Origin: Prochlorococcus sp. AG-409-A19
GTDB lineage: Bacteria > Cyanobacteriota > Cyanobacteriia > PCC-6307 > Cyanobiaceae
Length of the DNA: 64,000 nucleotides
Reading direction: 5' to 3'
Assembly (NCBI GenBank): GCA_003216155.1
Contig: QCJH01000005.1
Location: 1-64,000, forward strand
Shown: piece by piece, positions 9,945 through 19,630 of the stretch
Numbering within the stretch: position 1 is the first letter of the stretch
How the letters are laid out: every line of letters begins with the position of its first letter
Notes under the pieces: generated by a model
The model's database searches: none
Seen by the model: only the letters and a program-made list of their open reading frames with translations
Told to the model about the DNA's origin: nothing
Program-made: the position numbers and the translations under genes

Positions 9945-10904
9945 ATGTTTAAATACGAGTTTGTACAAGGCAGATTTAAATTTACAGGAAATATTTATCG
10001 CAATGAAAAAGAGATTAATAAATTAGTTAAGCTTAGGGTTTCTTTCAAATATAATATTGTTGATTCGTTTGAACAGTATTTTATAGGTCGTATTTCTGCA
10101 AGAAATAAACCTTTACTCCTATGGTTTCATGGGTGGAGTAAGGAAAGAGATCATTTTTACGATTTACATCCAGACCTTCATTCAGAATTCAATATCCTTT
10201 TTCCGCAGGACCGATTAGGCAGAGGAACTTGTGGTAGTTGGTGGTTAGGGGGGGCCGGCCCTAGTAATTGGCTTTATCCTTTGTTGACTAAAGCCTTGGT
10301 TGAAAAACTACTTGAGAATGGCTATGTAAAGGATATTTTACTTTGTGGATCTAGTATGGGTGGTTATGGTGCTTTATTTAACTCACTATTTTATAGTAAT
10401 TCTAAATGCTTTGTATCTGTACCTCAAACTACTCTAGAGCCTTTTAACAATTATTGGAATACCGAATTAGGCTTGCAAACATTGGCAAAGATTGGAATAG
10501 ATAAGGATAATTACTTTCAACTTCTTCATGAATATCCTTTTTTAGACTTGAATAAATTCAGTGGAAATGATTTATCAATAACACTTGGTAGAAATCCCTT
10601 AACTATCTATGGACTCCCTAGCTTTGTTCATATTACTACCACTTGTATGGAAAATAATAGTATTGACTCACAGCCACTTGATTTATATACTCTACCTTTT
10701 TGTGCTAATTTACAAAGGAACCAAAGACCCTTTTCTTTAAAAGTTATTCCCATAAAAGGTCACGATTTATTTTTCACTCCCACAGCAGTAGCTTATTATT
10801 ATATTAATAATATTAATATTATTTGCTTGGATAAGGATAAATCATTTTCTTATAATGAATTAGTTGATAAGGGGATGTTTTTAGATAGTTATCCTTATTT
10901 ATAG
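9945..10904 (+). CDS. alpha/beta hydrolase fold protein
   Basis: A 319-residue predicted serine hydrolase. The nucleophile elbow GSSMGG places Ser at about residue 137, an HGW motif near 62-64 fits the oxyanion-hole strand, and His in GHDLFF near residue 280 fits the catalytic His. No export signal is present. The ATG at 9945 is preferred to a TTG six bases earlier. It probably forms an operon with the upstream glycosyltransferase, so deacylation or ester transfer on a glycan is possible, but the substrate cannot be seen. Confidence 0.7.
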   Translation: MFKYEFVQGRFKFTGNIYRNEKEINKLVKLRVSFKYNIVDSFEQYFIGRISARNKPLLLWFHGWSKERDHFYDLHPDLHSEFNILFPQDRLGRGTCGSWWLGGAGPSNWLYPLLTKALVEKLLENGYVKDILLCGSSMGGYGALFNSLFYSNSKCFVSVPQTTLEPFNNYWNTELGLQTLAKIGIDKDNYFQLLHEYPFLDLNKFSGNDLSITLGRNPLTIYGLPSFVHITTTCMENNSIDSQPLDLYTLPFCANLQRNQRPFSLKVIPIKGHDLFFTPTAVAYYYINNINIICLDKDKSFSYNELVDKGMFLDSYPYL

Positions 10905-10930
10905 ACTTCAAATGAAAATATGCATGTTTT

Positions 10931-11230
10931 CTATTCTTTACATAAATCATCAGCTATCTTTTCTATAAGTTGATAAGCAATATTTGCTTGTATTTTTGGC
11001 GCTCCCTTTGAAATCATTTTATCGATGAATTCTTCTTTTGAAAACCATATTCCTAATTCTACTGGAGAATTCTTTCCATGAAGTCTAATAGATCCTGTAG
11101 AACAATTAAAGTCTGCTACTTTTTCTCCTTTTTCAATCGGATCTTGAGATGTTATTTCAACTTTTTTGTCTTTAGAGCAAGAGCTTAAACTTATTAAGGC
11201 TAATGAAACTAGTAATAAAAGTTTTTTCAT
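10931..11230 (-). CDS. small predicted lipoprotein
   Basis: A 99-residue exported protein. The N-terminus MKKLLLLVSLALISLSSC has a Lys start, a hydrophobic core and an LSSC lipobox, with Cys 18 as the lipidated residue. The mature part contains two further Cys residues (FNC and near the end, DLC) that could form a disulfide. The ATG at 11230 is chosen because an upstream TTG would add a poor leader. The function is unknown. Confidence 0.65.
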   Translation of the reverse strand: MKKLLLLVSLALISLSSCSKDKKVEITSQDPIEKGEKVADFNCSTGSIRLHGKNSPVELGIWFSKEEFIDKMISKGAPKIQANIAYQLIEKIADDLCKE

Positions 11231-11336
11231 GGGATTTCTCAATCTAAAGTATATTATAAGTTAGCATATTCTTATTCGTCTCAATACATTTGTAATGTAT
11301 TCTCTTAGACCAGAGGAGAACTTTATTTCTGAATTA

Positions 11337-12785
11337 TTATTCCTGCCTAAGTGTCCTGCACCATATGCCACTGTTACTTTTGATCCAATCAGTTGTTTTT
11401 TTATTGCCTAATGAGGCAGCAATTTTAAAGTCTTTGCATGCTCCTAGAATGTCACCAAGCTTTTTCTTTGCTATACCTCTATTATTATATAAACTTGAAT
11501 TCTGAGGGTTCATAGCTAATGAATTATTGTAATCGGAGATTGAACCTTTGTAATCTCCTATGTTGTACTTGGCCAGAGCTCTATTAAAATATACTTTTGG
11601 ATCTTTAGGATTAATACTAATAGACTCATTATAATCTTTAATAGCACTTTTGTTATCATTTAAGGTCGATTTAGCAAAGGCCCTATTGTTCAAGGACTTT
11701 ATATCTTTAGGATCTAGTTTGATTGCACTGCTATAGTCATCTATCGCTCCTTTCATATCTCCTATTGCTGATTTGGCAATCGCACGATTAAAAAAAGCCT
11801 TTTTATTAACTGGGTTTATTTTGATAGATGAACTGAAATCAGATACAGCTTCTTGATAATTACCAATTATGGATTTAGCAATAGCTCTATTGAAGAATGA
11901 CTTTGAATTCTTAGGATCTATTCTGATAGATTTTGTATAGTCTTTAATAGCCTCTTTATGTATACCTTGTTTTGTGTATGCAAAACCTCTATTGAAATAA
12001 GCATTAGCGTCATCTGAATCTATTTTTATAGATTCATTATAATCTTTAATAGCATCTTCTATTCTACCTGCACTTGATTTCACCTTTCCACGACCCAAGT
12101 AAAACTTTGAATTTTTAGGATTTAATAATATCAACTTATTGTAATCATCTATTGCTTCCTTGTATTTTTCTAGATCAGTATAAGCTATTGCTCTTTTTAT
12201 CAAAGCAGCTATTGAATCTGATTCTATTTCCAGAGCTAAACTATAATCTGCAATTGATCCTTTAATATCATCTATATTATATTTTATTAAACCTCTTTTA
12301 TAGTATGAATTTGCATCTTTAGGATCTAATTTGATCACCATACTTAAATCTTCAATAGCCCCAGATTTGTCGCCTAACTCATTCCTTGCTAAACCACGAT
12401 TGTAATATGCATTTACACTTCTGGGCGATATCTTTAATGCATTTGTATAGTCTTTTATAGCATCTCTATTCATATTCAACTTATGCTTTGCTATGCCTCG
12501 ATATAAGTAGGCCAGATAGCTATTTTTCTGTTTTATATATTTATTCATTAATTCGATGACATCTTTTTCTTTGTTTTTCACACCAAGAAGCAATCTTGCT
12601 TTCACTAAGTATTCTTTTATATTCTCAGCCTTTATTGGAGGAGGTGTATCTTGTGCAATTGTATAGTTTCCTTCCATATAAGTTTCTATCGTAGAGAAAA
12701 AAAGTAGGCTACAGATTATTTTTAGTGTTAGGGGTTGCAAGGAGGTAAATACAGTACTGATTAATTTTTTGTAGGCCATTAGCAT
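11337..12785 (-). CDS. exported TPR repeat protein
   Basis: A protein of about 482 residues. A basic start and hydrophobic stretch (residues 20-35) form a signal peptide or anchor, followed by about eleven canonical 34-residue TPRs with the consensus INPKDxxxYFNRAxAKYxIGDYKGAIxDY. The repeats differ from the WxxYxGLG type in the two TPR genes upstream and are closer to ordinary TPRs. The C-terminus ends in a short Cys-containing tail. It probably scaffolds a periplasmic or membrane assembly. An alternative start ATG lies six bases further in. Confidence 0.75.
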   Translation of the reverse strand: MLMAYKKLISTVFTSLQPLTLKIICSLLFFSTIETYMEGNYTIAQDTPPPIKAENIKEYLVKARLLLGVKNKEKDVIELMNKYIKQKNSYLAYLYRGIAKHKLNMNRDAIKDYTNALKISPRSVNAYYNRGLARNELGDKSGAIEDLSMVIKLDPKDANSYYKRGLIKYNIDDIKGSIADYSLALEIESDSIAALIKRAIAYTDLEKYKEAIDDYNKLILLNPKNSKFYLGRGKVKSSAGRIEDAIKDYNESIKIDSDDANAYFNRGFAYTKQGIHKEAIKDYTKSIRIDPKNSKSFFNRAIAKSIIGNYQEAVSDFSSSIKINPVNKKAFFNRAIAKSAIGDMKGAIDDYSSAIKLDPKDIKSLNNRAFAKSTLNDNKSAIKDYNESISINPKDPKVYFNRALAKYNIGDYKGSISDYNNSLAMNPQNSSLYNNRGIAKKKLGDILGACKDFKIAASLGNKKTTDWIKSNSGIWCRTLRQE

Positions 12786-13052
12786 GACATTTCTCAATCC
12801 AACCTAATGTAAATTGTCGCATATTTGTTATGTCTTAGCAGACATATAGAAAAACTTAAAAAGGCAATGCTCATGACATGGCAAAATATGTTATATTTAA
12901 TTGTTTGTTCATGTCTCTTGTCGGTTGAATTATTAAGTCCCATTTATCTATTTTCCATTTTATTAGTTAAGCATCTTTTATTTAATTTCTAGACTTTGAT
13001 TTTATTCAGAAGGATTACCCCTCACTTTTTAACTGCAATAAAATTCAATAGG

Positions 13053-13505
13053 TTATTGATTCTCAATTAGTAGTATTAGATCAATTAATTCAGATTTCTT
13101 CAGCCTCGATATTCTTTCTTCAACTGGCAGCAGATTTCTCAGCTCTTGGTTTGTCATCTTTTTTAGTGATTGCTTTCTGTCTAATCTAATCACTATTTTT
13201 CTTGCCTCCTGATTTTCCAATATAAGGTTAATTAATTGGGATTTATTTAATGCATCTATTATTTCACTTTTAGAGATTATATCTTGAAGTTCATTCAGAC
13301 TTTTCGAGTCCAAGAATATTTTAAGTTCAGTGGTTATACTTTGAGAATCATTTGTGCTCATTACTTCGTGTGGATCCCTTATGAAAATTCTTAGGATCAT
13401 ATTTAGTACTTTAAGTATAAAATCAAAGAGTAAGAATCCAGCCAGAATAAAATGTCCAACAATATTATCTGCATTTTCAGTTTTTAATTTTCTTTGGTAG
13501 TTCAT
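13053..13505 (-). CDS. membrane-anchored hypothetical protein with SAP/Rho-N-like repeats
   Basis: A 150-residue protein, not recognised as a named family. A hydrophobic segment (residues 15-42) is followed by a charged helical region. In the latter, short repeats of the form LNKSQLINLIL, MTNQELRNLL and LKKSELIDLIL recur, which resembles the two-helix SAP/Rho-N fold; this comparison is tentative. Confidence 0.55.
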   Translation of the reverse strand: MNYQRKLKTENADNIVGHFILAGFLLFDFILKVLNMILRIFIRDPHEVMSTNDSQSITTELKIFLDSKSLNELQDIISKSEIIDALNKSQLINLILENQEARKIVIRLDRKQSLKKMTNQELRNLLPVEERISRLKKSELIDLILLIENQ

Positions 13506-13643
13506 GGTCTATAGATGGTAAACTAGAACTAAATTGATTTAAAAGCCTTTATATCATTGCAGCTCCTAGCAATTAAAGTACTTATGATCTCTGAACCAAA
13601 ACTTTCTCAATAATAGGTAGACATTAGTATCTTATGGAATGCT

Positions 13644-13952
13644 TTAGCTAAAGAAATAGGCTATTTCAGCTGCTTTTAACCCTTCCCAACCAGCATCTAG
13701 CAACCTCTGGTTTAGTGTTTCTTGGTCGTAATGCTTGGCACCTATGGCAATAATTTTCTTTCTCATAGCCACTCTGACTCGGCACACTCTATCGGCTTCC
13801 CTTTGCATCACTTCTTTGTAAAAAGTAACCATCTCCTTCGGTAAAGGTGCACCACTGAGGTCTATGCCGTCAAAGATGGCTCGATCTATGGAGTCAGGGA
13901 CAGCATCTAGTGCTTCATTCCCTTCGAAAGCTTCTGCTGTATTGGGATCCAT
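13644..13952 (-). CDS. hypothetical protein, 102 aa
   Basis: I do not recognise this protein. It is soluble, acidic at the N-terminus and mixed helical after residue 40, with one Cys. There is no signal peptide. Codon use and composition look less AT-driven than in its neighbours, which suggests an older, conserved gene. A ten-base inverted repeat lies about 40 bases upstream of the start. Confidence 0.55.
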   Translation of the reverse strand: MDPNTAEAFEGNEALDAVPDSIDRAIFDGIDLSGAPLPKEMVTFYKEVMQREADRVCRVRVAMRKKIIAIGAKHYDQETLNQRLLDAGWEGLKAAEIAYFFS

Positions 13953-14370
13953 GCTTGTGATGCCTACTTGTGTGCTTGTGTCAAAGCTAATAAGAGCTTA
14001 ATACTCTAGCTAGATTTAAGCTCTTTGTACCGTTTCGTACAGATCATCTGAAATACATGATGTAACATACGCCCTATTAAATGGCATTTTCTTATAAATG
14101 CAAGTTTAGACCTTGCTTGCACTTGGATTAAATTAGGATTATTTGTTCTTTATTATTTATTTTAGTTCATATTAGGGCGAATGATTACCGATTAAGTAAT
14201 TCTATTAATATTTTTTATTTAGGCTTTTATTTTCAAGGAAGGATTCTGATTTAAAGAATAGTTTATTTTTTTAGATCTTGTGAATGGATTATATTTATCT
14301 TCTTAGGAGACTGTTTATAGAGAGTATCTTCGTAAGTTCTTTTTATCATTAATTCGATTTGTGATTTCAA
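13953..14370. other. 418-base spacer with an inverted repeat
   Basis: This spacer separates two minus-strand genes. Except for the inverted repeat at 13992-14025 no gene or RNA was recognised. Confidence 0.4.
13992..14025. repeat. 10-bp inverted repeat upstream of the 102-aa gene
   Basis: AAGAGCTTAA at 13992-14001 is the exact complement of TTAAGCTCTT at 14016-14025, with a 14-base loop. No T run follows in either direction, so it fits an operator or mRNA leader hairpin better than a terminator. Confidence 0.55.
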
Positions 14371-14832
14371 CTAAAAGACAAGCCAGTTGATAGCTGCCAT
14401 GGTCATTATTGCTACTGTTAGTAATAGCAGTTTATCTGCAGAGCTAAAGCCATGTGAAGGCTTAGTTGATCTTGGGCCATGGAATTTATCTTCGAATGGC
14501 TGTGATTCTTTATCATGGTATTTTCTTGCAGGCTTTTTTTTATCATTTTTTCTTTGAGAAGCATTTCTCTCAAGTAAATCATCTATCTTTCTTATTTCAA
14601 CAGTAGGTTCACCCGCTACCTCCCATTCGAATCTGCTTTGAGGATCACTTAAGACTCTATAGGCTTCATTGACCCATTTGAAGCGTTCTTCGGCATTACG
14701 ATCATTAGCATTTACGTCAGGATGCCACCGCATAGCTTCTTTTCTAAAAGCTTTTTTAAGCTGATCAGGGTCACTATCAGGAGACAGTCCTAACAAGGAC
14801 CAATAGGTAAAAGTTCCAGTTGAAGAAGTCAT
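14371..14832 (-). CDS. membrane-anchored J-domain (DnaJ-like) protein
   Basis: A 153-residue protein with an N-terminal J domain. The HPD tripeptide that stimulates Hsp70 ATPase is at residues 37-39 (WHPDV), followed by helix III (FKWVNEAYRVLSD). A basic linker and a single C-terminal membrane helix (about residues 133-150) follow. There are no G/F or zinc-finger regions, so it is a type III J protein that would recruit DnaK to a membrane. A TTG start six codons upstream is possible; the ATG follows an AGGCGGAGGA purine run. Confidence 0.8.
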   Translation of the reverse strand: MTSSTGTFTYWSLLGLSPDSDPDQLKKAFRKEAMRWHPDVNANDRNAEERFKWVNEAYRVLSDPQSRFEWEVAGEPTVEIRKIDDLLERNASQRKNDKKKPARKYHDKESQPFEDKFHGPRSTKPSHGFSSADKLLLLTVAIMTMAAINWLVF

Positions 14833-14850
14833 TCCTCCGCCTTTGGGCAA

Positions 14851-15506
14851 AGCATTAACCTATGGATATCGAATAAACAGCTTTTCCGCTAGTCTGTTAA
14901 AGAATATTGATTGTTTTCTTTATAGTCTATTTTACTCATGACACAAATTATAATTAACCTTAATCAAACTAATATTATTTCTTCCTCAGGTTTAATATAT
15001 TTAAGTCTAACTATATTTTGATACAGCATCCTTCATTCAAATGGATCTTTAGTGATTTGACTACCTTTTTTCTGAGATATAATTCGCTACAATTTTAGAT
15101 ATTTTAAATTAACAAATGTTAGTTTGAAGATCTCTATACCCCATTGCCAAAATATATAAAGTATCTCTATTTAGGAATGTTATTGAGTAGTTCTATAGCT
15201 TGCAATTAACTTCCTATTGTTGATCATCTCATTTTATTTGCATTACTAAATATTTTTAAATACTTGTGGTATCCCTTTAAAACTTTTTATTAGGTTTCTA
15301 AGTATCCAGATTATTTAGTTTTCACAACTTAAGACTAATATATAGGTGTTACCTAAAGATGGAAGTCTATTACAGTCTATAGATTTCCTTGAAGTTAAGT
15401 CTTTAAATCTTTCTTGTATTGATAAGCTTATAGAGTTTAGCTTTTAAATATTATGATTTCATGAGGATATTTTTTTCTATGCGGTATTAGCCTCAATAGG
15501 CTTATC
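14851..15506. other. 656-base spacer, no clear content
   Basis: The longest plain spacer of the left part, very AT-rich, between divergent genes. I found no open frame with coding character and no recognisable RNA. It is long enough to hide a small RNA. Confidence 0.4.
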
Positions 15507-15830
15507 ATGAAACGTACATTCTATTCAATTATAGCTATGAAGGTCTCAACTTTTTCTAGGATTATTTTCTTAGCAGGATCATCTCTTCTATTATTACAAG
15601 GTTTAAACTATAGGTTAAATTATAATTGTGGTAGAGACAGATGGGGAGACCCTCAATATATGTGCCAGCTTCGCCAAACAGCTGACAATCAAATTGGATT
15701 AGGGATTATTGGCATATCGATAGGTTTATCTGGAATCCCGTCTAATTCCCATAGTTCTATTTCTCGCAAACTAATATCAAAGTACTCTGAAAAATTTAAA
15801 CAAGCGCTTTCTCAGAGAAAAGTTGATTAA
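15507..15830 (+). CDS. hypothetical protein with two hydrophobic segments
   Basis: I do not recognise this protein of 107 residues (97 if the internal ATG at 15537 is used). It has a hydrophobic stretch at residues 18-31, a middle part with two Cys (YNCGRDRWG and YMCQL), a second hydrophobic stretch near 64-76, and a basic tail. A two-helix membrane protein with a short Cys-paired loop is plausible. Confidence 0.5.
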   Translation: MKRTFYSIIAMKVSTFSRIIFLAGSSLLLLQGLNYRLNYNCGRDRWGDPQYMCQLRQTADNQIGLGIIGISIGLSGIPSNSHSSISRKLISKYSEKFKQALSQRKVD

Positions 15831-15885
15831 TCAAATAACTTATATTTTACAAATATTCTTTCTAACTGAGCAATAGAACTTGATA

Positions 15886-16512
15886 TTATTTTATTAAAAT
15901 ATTACCACTTACTGAAATCCGTTCAACATTAGAGGATCTAAATGGAATTACTAAATGTACTAGAGATGCCGGAAATATAAAAATATCCCCTGTGGTTGGC
16001 ATAAACATTACTTTATTATTTACTAATGGTAATTCTTCACCATATTGAAAGACAATAGCACCAGGTTTTGGGCCATTGTTTTTCCATAGCTTCCCTTCAG
16101 ATTTCAATTCTTCAGGTACATTTAGATAGATGACAAAGCTTAAGGATCCAGAATGATTATGTGGAGGATTGAAATCATATTGTTTTTGATAATTAACCCA
16201 TAAACTTTGTAAATACCAATTTTTACTTGTTAAATCATTATTTCTATTCTTTGAAAATTCTTCAAGATATTTCTTGACCCATGGATCAATAACTGGTACA
16301 AACCACTTAGCATCTTCAAGAGAGTAACTCCATTCATCGTGCATTAGAGCAGCTAGTTTGTGTTCAGCATTATTTTTCTCTGAATTTCTAATTATTAATG
16401 CTCTTCTACTTAGTTCAAGAATAATATCTTCATTAACCTTACTTCTCCAAAGGAAGGGCCCCCATGTAATTGATTCTGAATTTATGATTTTCTCATTAAT
16501 GGTATTGTCCAT
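15886..16512 (-). CDS. putative 2OG-Fe(II) oxygenase (TIGR02466/PF13759-like)
   Basis: A 208-residue protein resembling the putative 2OG-Fe(II) oxygenase family found in marine cyanobacteria and cyanophages. The block NPPHNHSGSLSFVIYLNVP (residues 116-134) matches the family core, with H118 and H120 as candidate metal ligands, and the later segment LVHLVIPF followed by ERISVSGNI supplies a distal His and an Arg. The substrate is unknown. Motif placement is convincing; the activity is inferred. Confidence 0.7.
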   Translation of the reverse strand: MDNTINEKIINSESITWGPFLWRSKVNEDIILELSRRALIIRNSEKNNAEHKLAALMHDEWSYSLEDAKWFVPVIDPWVKKYLEEFSKNRNNDLTSKNWYLQSLWVNYQKQYDFNPPHNHSGSLSFVIYLNVPEELKSEGKLWKNNGPKPGAIVFQYGEELPLVNNKVMFMPTTGDIFIFPASLVHLVIPFRSSNVERISVSGNILIK

Positions 16513-16764
16513 GTATCAATTATTTTAGAGGGTCAATTTTAATATTATATCGAAGAAGTATAACCTTCGTTCTGGTGATAGCTATCTGATACTTATTCCT
16601 ATGTTCCTGTGACTCAGAAAGTAGGCTTTTATACCTTGATCAGGTTAGAGAATTATTCTCTGATATTTTTATCAGATGTAGTTTAGGGAAAATCCTCAAA
16701 TAATCTTTTAAGCTCTTGGTTGAAAAAAGTTCTTAAACAAATACTTAATTTTAAATATAACTTT

Positions 16765-17196
16765 TTATATAATTATCTCCACTATGCCTTCTGTTACATA
16801 CTTTGCCAGCTCTTCTAAATTATTTTCAACTTCCTCCAAGGGAATAGCCCATTTGTTAGATGCTTTTTTGATTAAATCATGCTCTTTTGCATGCTCTTTC
16901 ATCTTGATTACCATGTGATCTTCAACAGAGAGGCCGTTTCTTTTCTTTAGATATTTCCATATCGACTCTTCTAATCCACTTAAGTATTTAATATCATCAA
17001 TTCCGGTGTACAAATAAAGCTCCATTAGACCTATATGGCAAAAAATTTGCCCCAGCTCGTCAAATGCCCCATCGCTATCATTAGCATGCTCATATTCCGC
17101 TAAAACCCATTCGAGCTCCTTGATCTTTTCTTTATCTCCTTTTTTTGCTCCATCAAGTAGCTTGTAGAATTTGCTGAACTCAATAGGCTTTGCCAT
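16765..17196 (-). CDS. hypothetical protein, 143 aa, helical
   Basis: I do not recognise this protein. It is acidic and helical throughout, with no signal peptide. The middle part (GAFDELGQIFCHIGLMELYLYTG) could be helix-hairpin repeat-like. It lies between an oxygenase gene and a broken methyltransferase gene; it may be a single gene. Confidence 0.5.
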   Translation of the reverse strand: MAKPIEFSKFYKLLDGAKKGDKEKIKELEWVLAEYEHANDSDGAFDELGQIFCHIGLMELYLYTGIDDIKYLSGLEESIWKYLKKRNGLSVEDHMVIKMKEHAKEHDLIKKASNKWAIPLEEVENNLEELAKYVTEGIVEIII

Positions 17197-17270
17197 ACTG
17201 AATCTGATTCTTGATTTTCATTGATTATATTATAACCTTAAAGCTAATTATTCGACAAGATATTTATTTA

Positions 17271-18320
17271 CTATGCCTCTTGAAATTGATTCGCCTTTAA
17301 AAGGTGAGCTCTGAAGCCACAGGTCATGATGTTTCCTACATATTTATTTGACGCTCTAACTTCCTTTATCTCTTTTTCATATCTCTTTGATATATTTAAT
17401 GTATCAATTATATGAAGCTCAATCACCGAGAATTTTGACTCTGTAAGGATCTTTTCATAGTCTTCATATTTTAGCCGGTTGGGTTCTCTTTCAAAATTTA
17501 CACTGCTAGAAACTCTTGAATCTCTTTGTGATTCTTAAAGCCCAGTCGAATTAACTTTTCTCTTTGGTCTTTATTTATTAAAAGATGTAGACCGATTGGC
17601 TTCTCCTTTAGAAGATAATGATCTGAGATTACCCCATGGTCTCCTATATCTATTCGTGAATATATAGGAGCAAAATATGAGTATAAGGTCCCATTACTTC
17701 TTAGGCATTTAAAGCATGATTCTAAGCCTTTTGTAAGATCATATATATGCTCAAAACATGCTACAGAAAAGATACTATCAAATTTCTCACATCCAAAATA
17801 TTCATATCAATCTTCAGCGTCACACATTATTGTTTGTTTTTTGGGATGATCTTCAAGCTTTTCTGATATAGCTTTTCCTTCTTCCCTTGCATTTATGTCA
17901 TTGTGCGACTCTATATTTGTGTAATACTCTACTTGGAGTTGGTCAAATAAGAGCTCATTTGGGAGATTTCCTCCTATTTCTAGTAAATTCTTATTCTTTA
18001 AATCTACTCTTGCAATATAGAGAATAATTTCTCTATATTGGTATGTTAATCCATAATAATGTTTGCCAACCCCATTTATTAGCATTAGTTGCTTACAGAA
18101 TAGTGGGTGTTTGTAATTAACTCCTCTTAGCAATATTCCAGCCCTACCAGCCTTATTCTCAAGTTCAAAATGTCAGTCAAAAAAGAAGACTCAAAGCTAC
18201 ATCGCTTTTATAGAATATTGGTAATTCCTTTATATATCCTTTCCATTCTCTCATATCTAAATTAGGAGATACAAGTTTTCAATCAATGAATTCCAAGAAC
18301 TAATTTGTCTCTTTATTCAT
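17271..18320 (-). pseudogene. broken SAM-dependent methyltransferase gene
   Basis: Conceptual translation gives one protein spread over shifted frames. From an ATG at 18320 the frame meets TAG at 18300-18302, TGA at 18279-18281 and TGA at 18177-18179, then shifts. The middle part (NLLEIGGNLPNELLFDQL, near 17950) is the SAM-binding Gly-rich motif I region. The frame then meets TGA at 17807-17809, continues with IFSVACFEHIYDL and a CLRSNGTLYSYFAP block typical of class I methyltransferases, and shifts again near 17500-17530 before ending at TAG 17271-17273. An intact gene would encode about 350 residues. Confidence 0.75.
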
Positions 18321-19012
18321 CCTTTCGATTCATTTTATTTGTTAATTATAGTCTAGTTGGTTTTATTCAATACTAATTGAATTACAAGTTGTGCCAAACA
18401 TAGCTACCTTTTTAAAACTGCAAGTGTTATAAAGCATGTATTAGTTTGTATGTATTCAGTGCTGCCTCCTATTGCTGGCATAATCAAAAAGTACTAGTTT
18501 TAATTATTTGAAATATGGTGTTTTCTTTAGGCCTTCATTAATATTAGCTATGTATCCACTATTGGTACTAAATTCTAAAATTAGCTTGCATTCTTTATTT
18601 CGAATTTTCAATAAAGAAGAGTTGGTTCTTGTATTGATGATGACGATTCACGTACCGCCTTTCTCTAATAGGTTACCCTGTATTAAAGGTAAGTTACAGG
18701 ATTGGCCTCACGATAACTCTTCCACTCTTTCAGCCTCTTCTGATTCATATAGAAGAATGCATTTGTGCTTGGTTTATGGCAATCAGAATTATTACAAACC
18801 CAAATGGGGAGGCTTTCCTGGGAAGGAGACCTTCTTGGTTCCTTTTAAAAGATAGTATATTTCCTTCATTTACTTTCTTATCTAAAAGCAGTGATTTGTT
18901 ATTTATTCTTTTCTAAATTAATTCCACTGCTAGCCTTTCTGATTTCATAGCATTTTTTTGCTATTCTGTACTTTGCTCTTTCATTTAACCTATTTCTAGG
19001 CGTCTTCTTCTT
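18321..19012. other. 690-base region with one doubtful open frame
   Basis: A plus-strand open frame at 18508-18855 (115 codons, TTG start) ends in ETFLVPFKR. Its composition, with many Ser, Leu, Pro and Met residues and no domain pattern, does not convince me that it is coding. The region may hold further decayed gene remnants next to the broken methyltransferase. Confidence 0.4.
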
Positions 19013-19630
19013 TTGGAATCAACAATTAAGCGCTCATCTGATATATTATTTTCTTTAACCTTTCTAATAATAGCTTTTCCACTATATCTTTTTATAGCTA
19101 TTCTGATAAAATGCACTTCTAAGGGACCTGTCTTTTATATACAAGATCGTATTGGTAGAAACTATCAAAGTTTTGGATGTATCAAATTTAGAACTATGAG
19201 GGTTGATGCAGAAAATATACTTCCAAGGATGTTAACTAAATCACCTGAACTGAAAAGAGAATTTGAACGTGACTTTAAGCTAAGGAAGGATCCTCGAATA
19301 ACTTATATTGGCCGTTTTTTAAGACGTTCAAGCCTTGATGAGTTGCCTCAATTCTTGAATGTTCTTCTCGGGCAGATGAGTATTGTTGGGCCACGTCCAA
19401 TAGTAAGAAAGGAGATTGAAAGATATGGAAAGTATATGGATCATGTTATCGCTGTTAGGCCTGGCCTCACTGGTTTGTGGCAAGTAAGTGGTCGTAATAA
19501 TCTAGAATACTCAGCTAGAATTATGCTTGATTATAAATATGTCACACATAAATCAATATTGCTTGACATCTTTATAATTCTGAGAACATTTGGTGTTCTT
19601 TTATTTCCGAGGGACCGAGGAGCTTATTAA
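19013..19630 (+). CDS. polyprenyl-phosphate sugar-1-phosphate transferase
   Basis: A 205-residue bacterial sugar transferase (WcaJ/WbaP catalytic-domain family), which starts surface polysaccharide synthesis by moving a sugar-1-phosphate from a nucleotide sugar to undecaprenyl phosphate at the inner membrane. One N-terminal membrane helix is followed by family blocks GPVFYIQDRIGR, FGCIKFRTMRVDAE, RRSSLDELPQFLNVL, SIVGPRP and RPGLTGLWQVSGRN. It is the short form without extra N-terminal helices. The start must be TTG at 19013, since an in-frame stop lies 9 codons upstream and no ATG or GTG intervenes. Confidence 0.9.
   Translation: MESTIKRSSDILFSLTFLIIAFPLYLFIAILIKCTSKGPVFYIQDRIGRNYQSFGCIKFRTMRVDAENILPRMLTKSPELKREFERDFKLRKDPRITYIGRFLRRSSLDELPQFLNVLLGQMSIVGPRPIVRKEIERYGKYMDHVIAVRPGLTGLWQVSGRNNLEYSARIMLDYKYVTHKSILLDIFIILRTFGVLLFPRDRGAY

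Noticed and set aside
18508..18855. Plus-strand open frame of 115 codons with TTG start
   Set aside because: Composition is not protein-like and no family blocks are visible; kept only as a note in the spacer entry.
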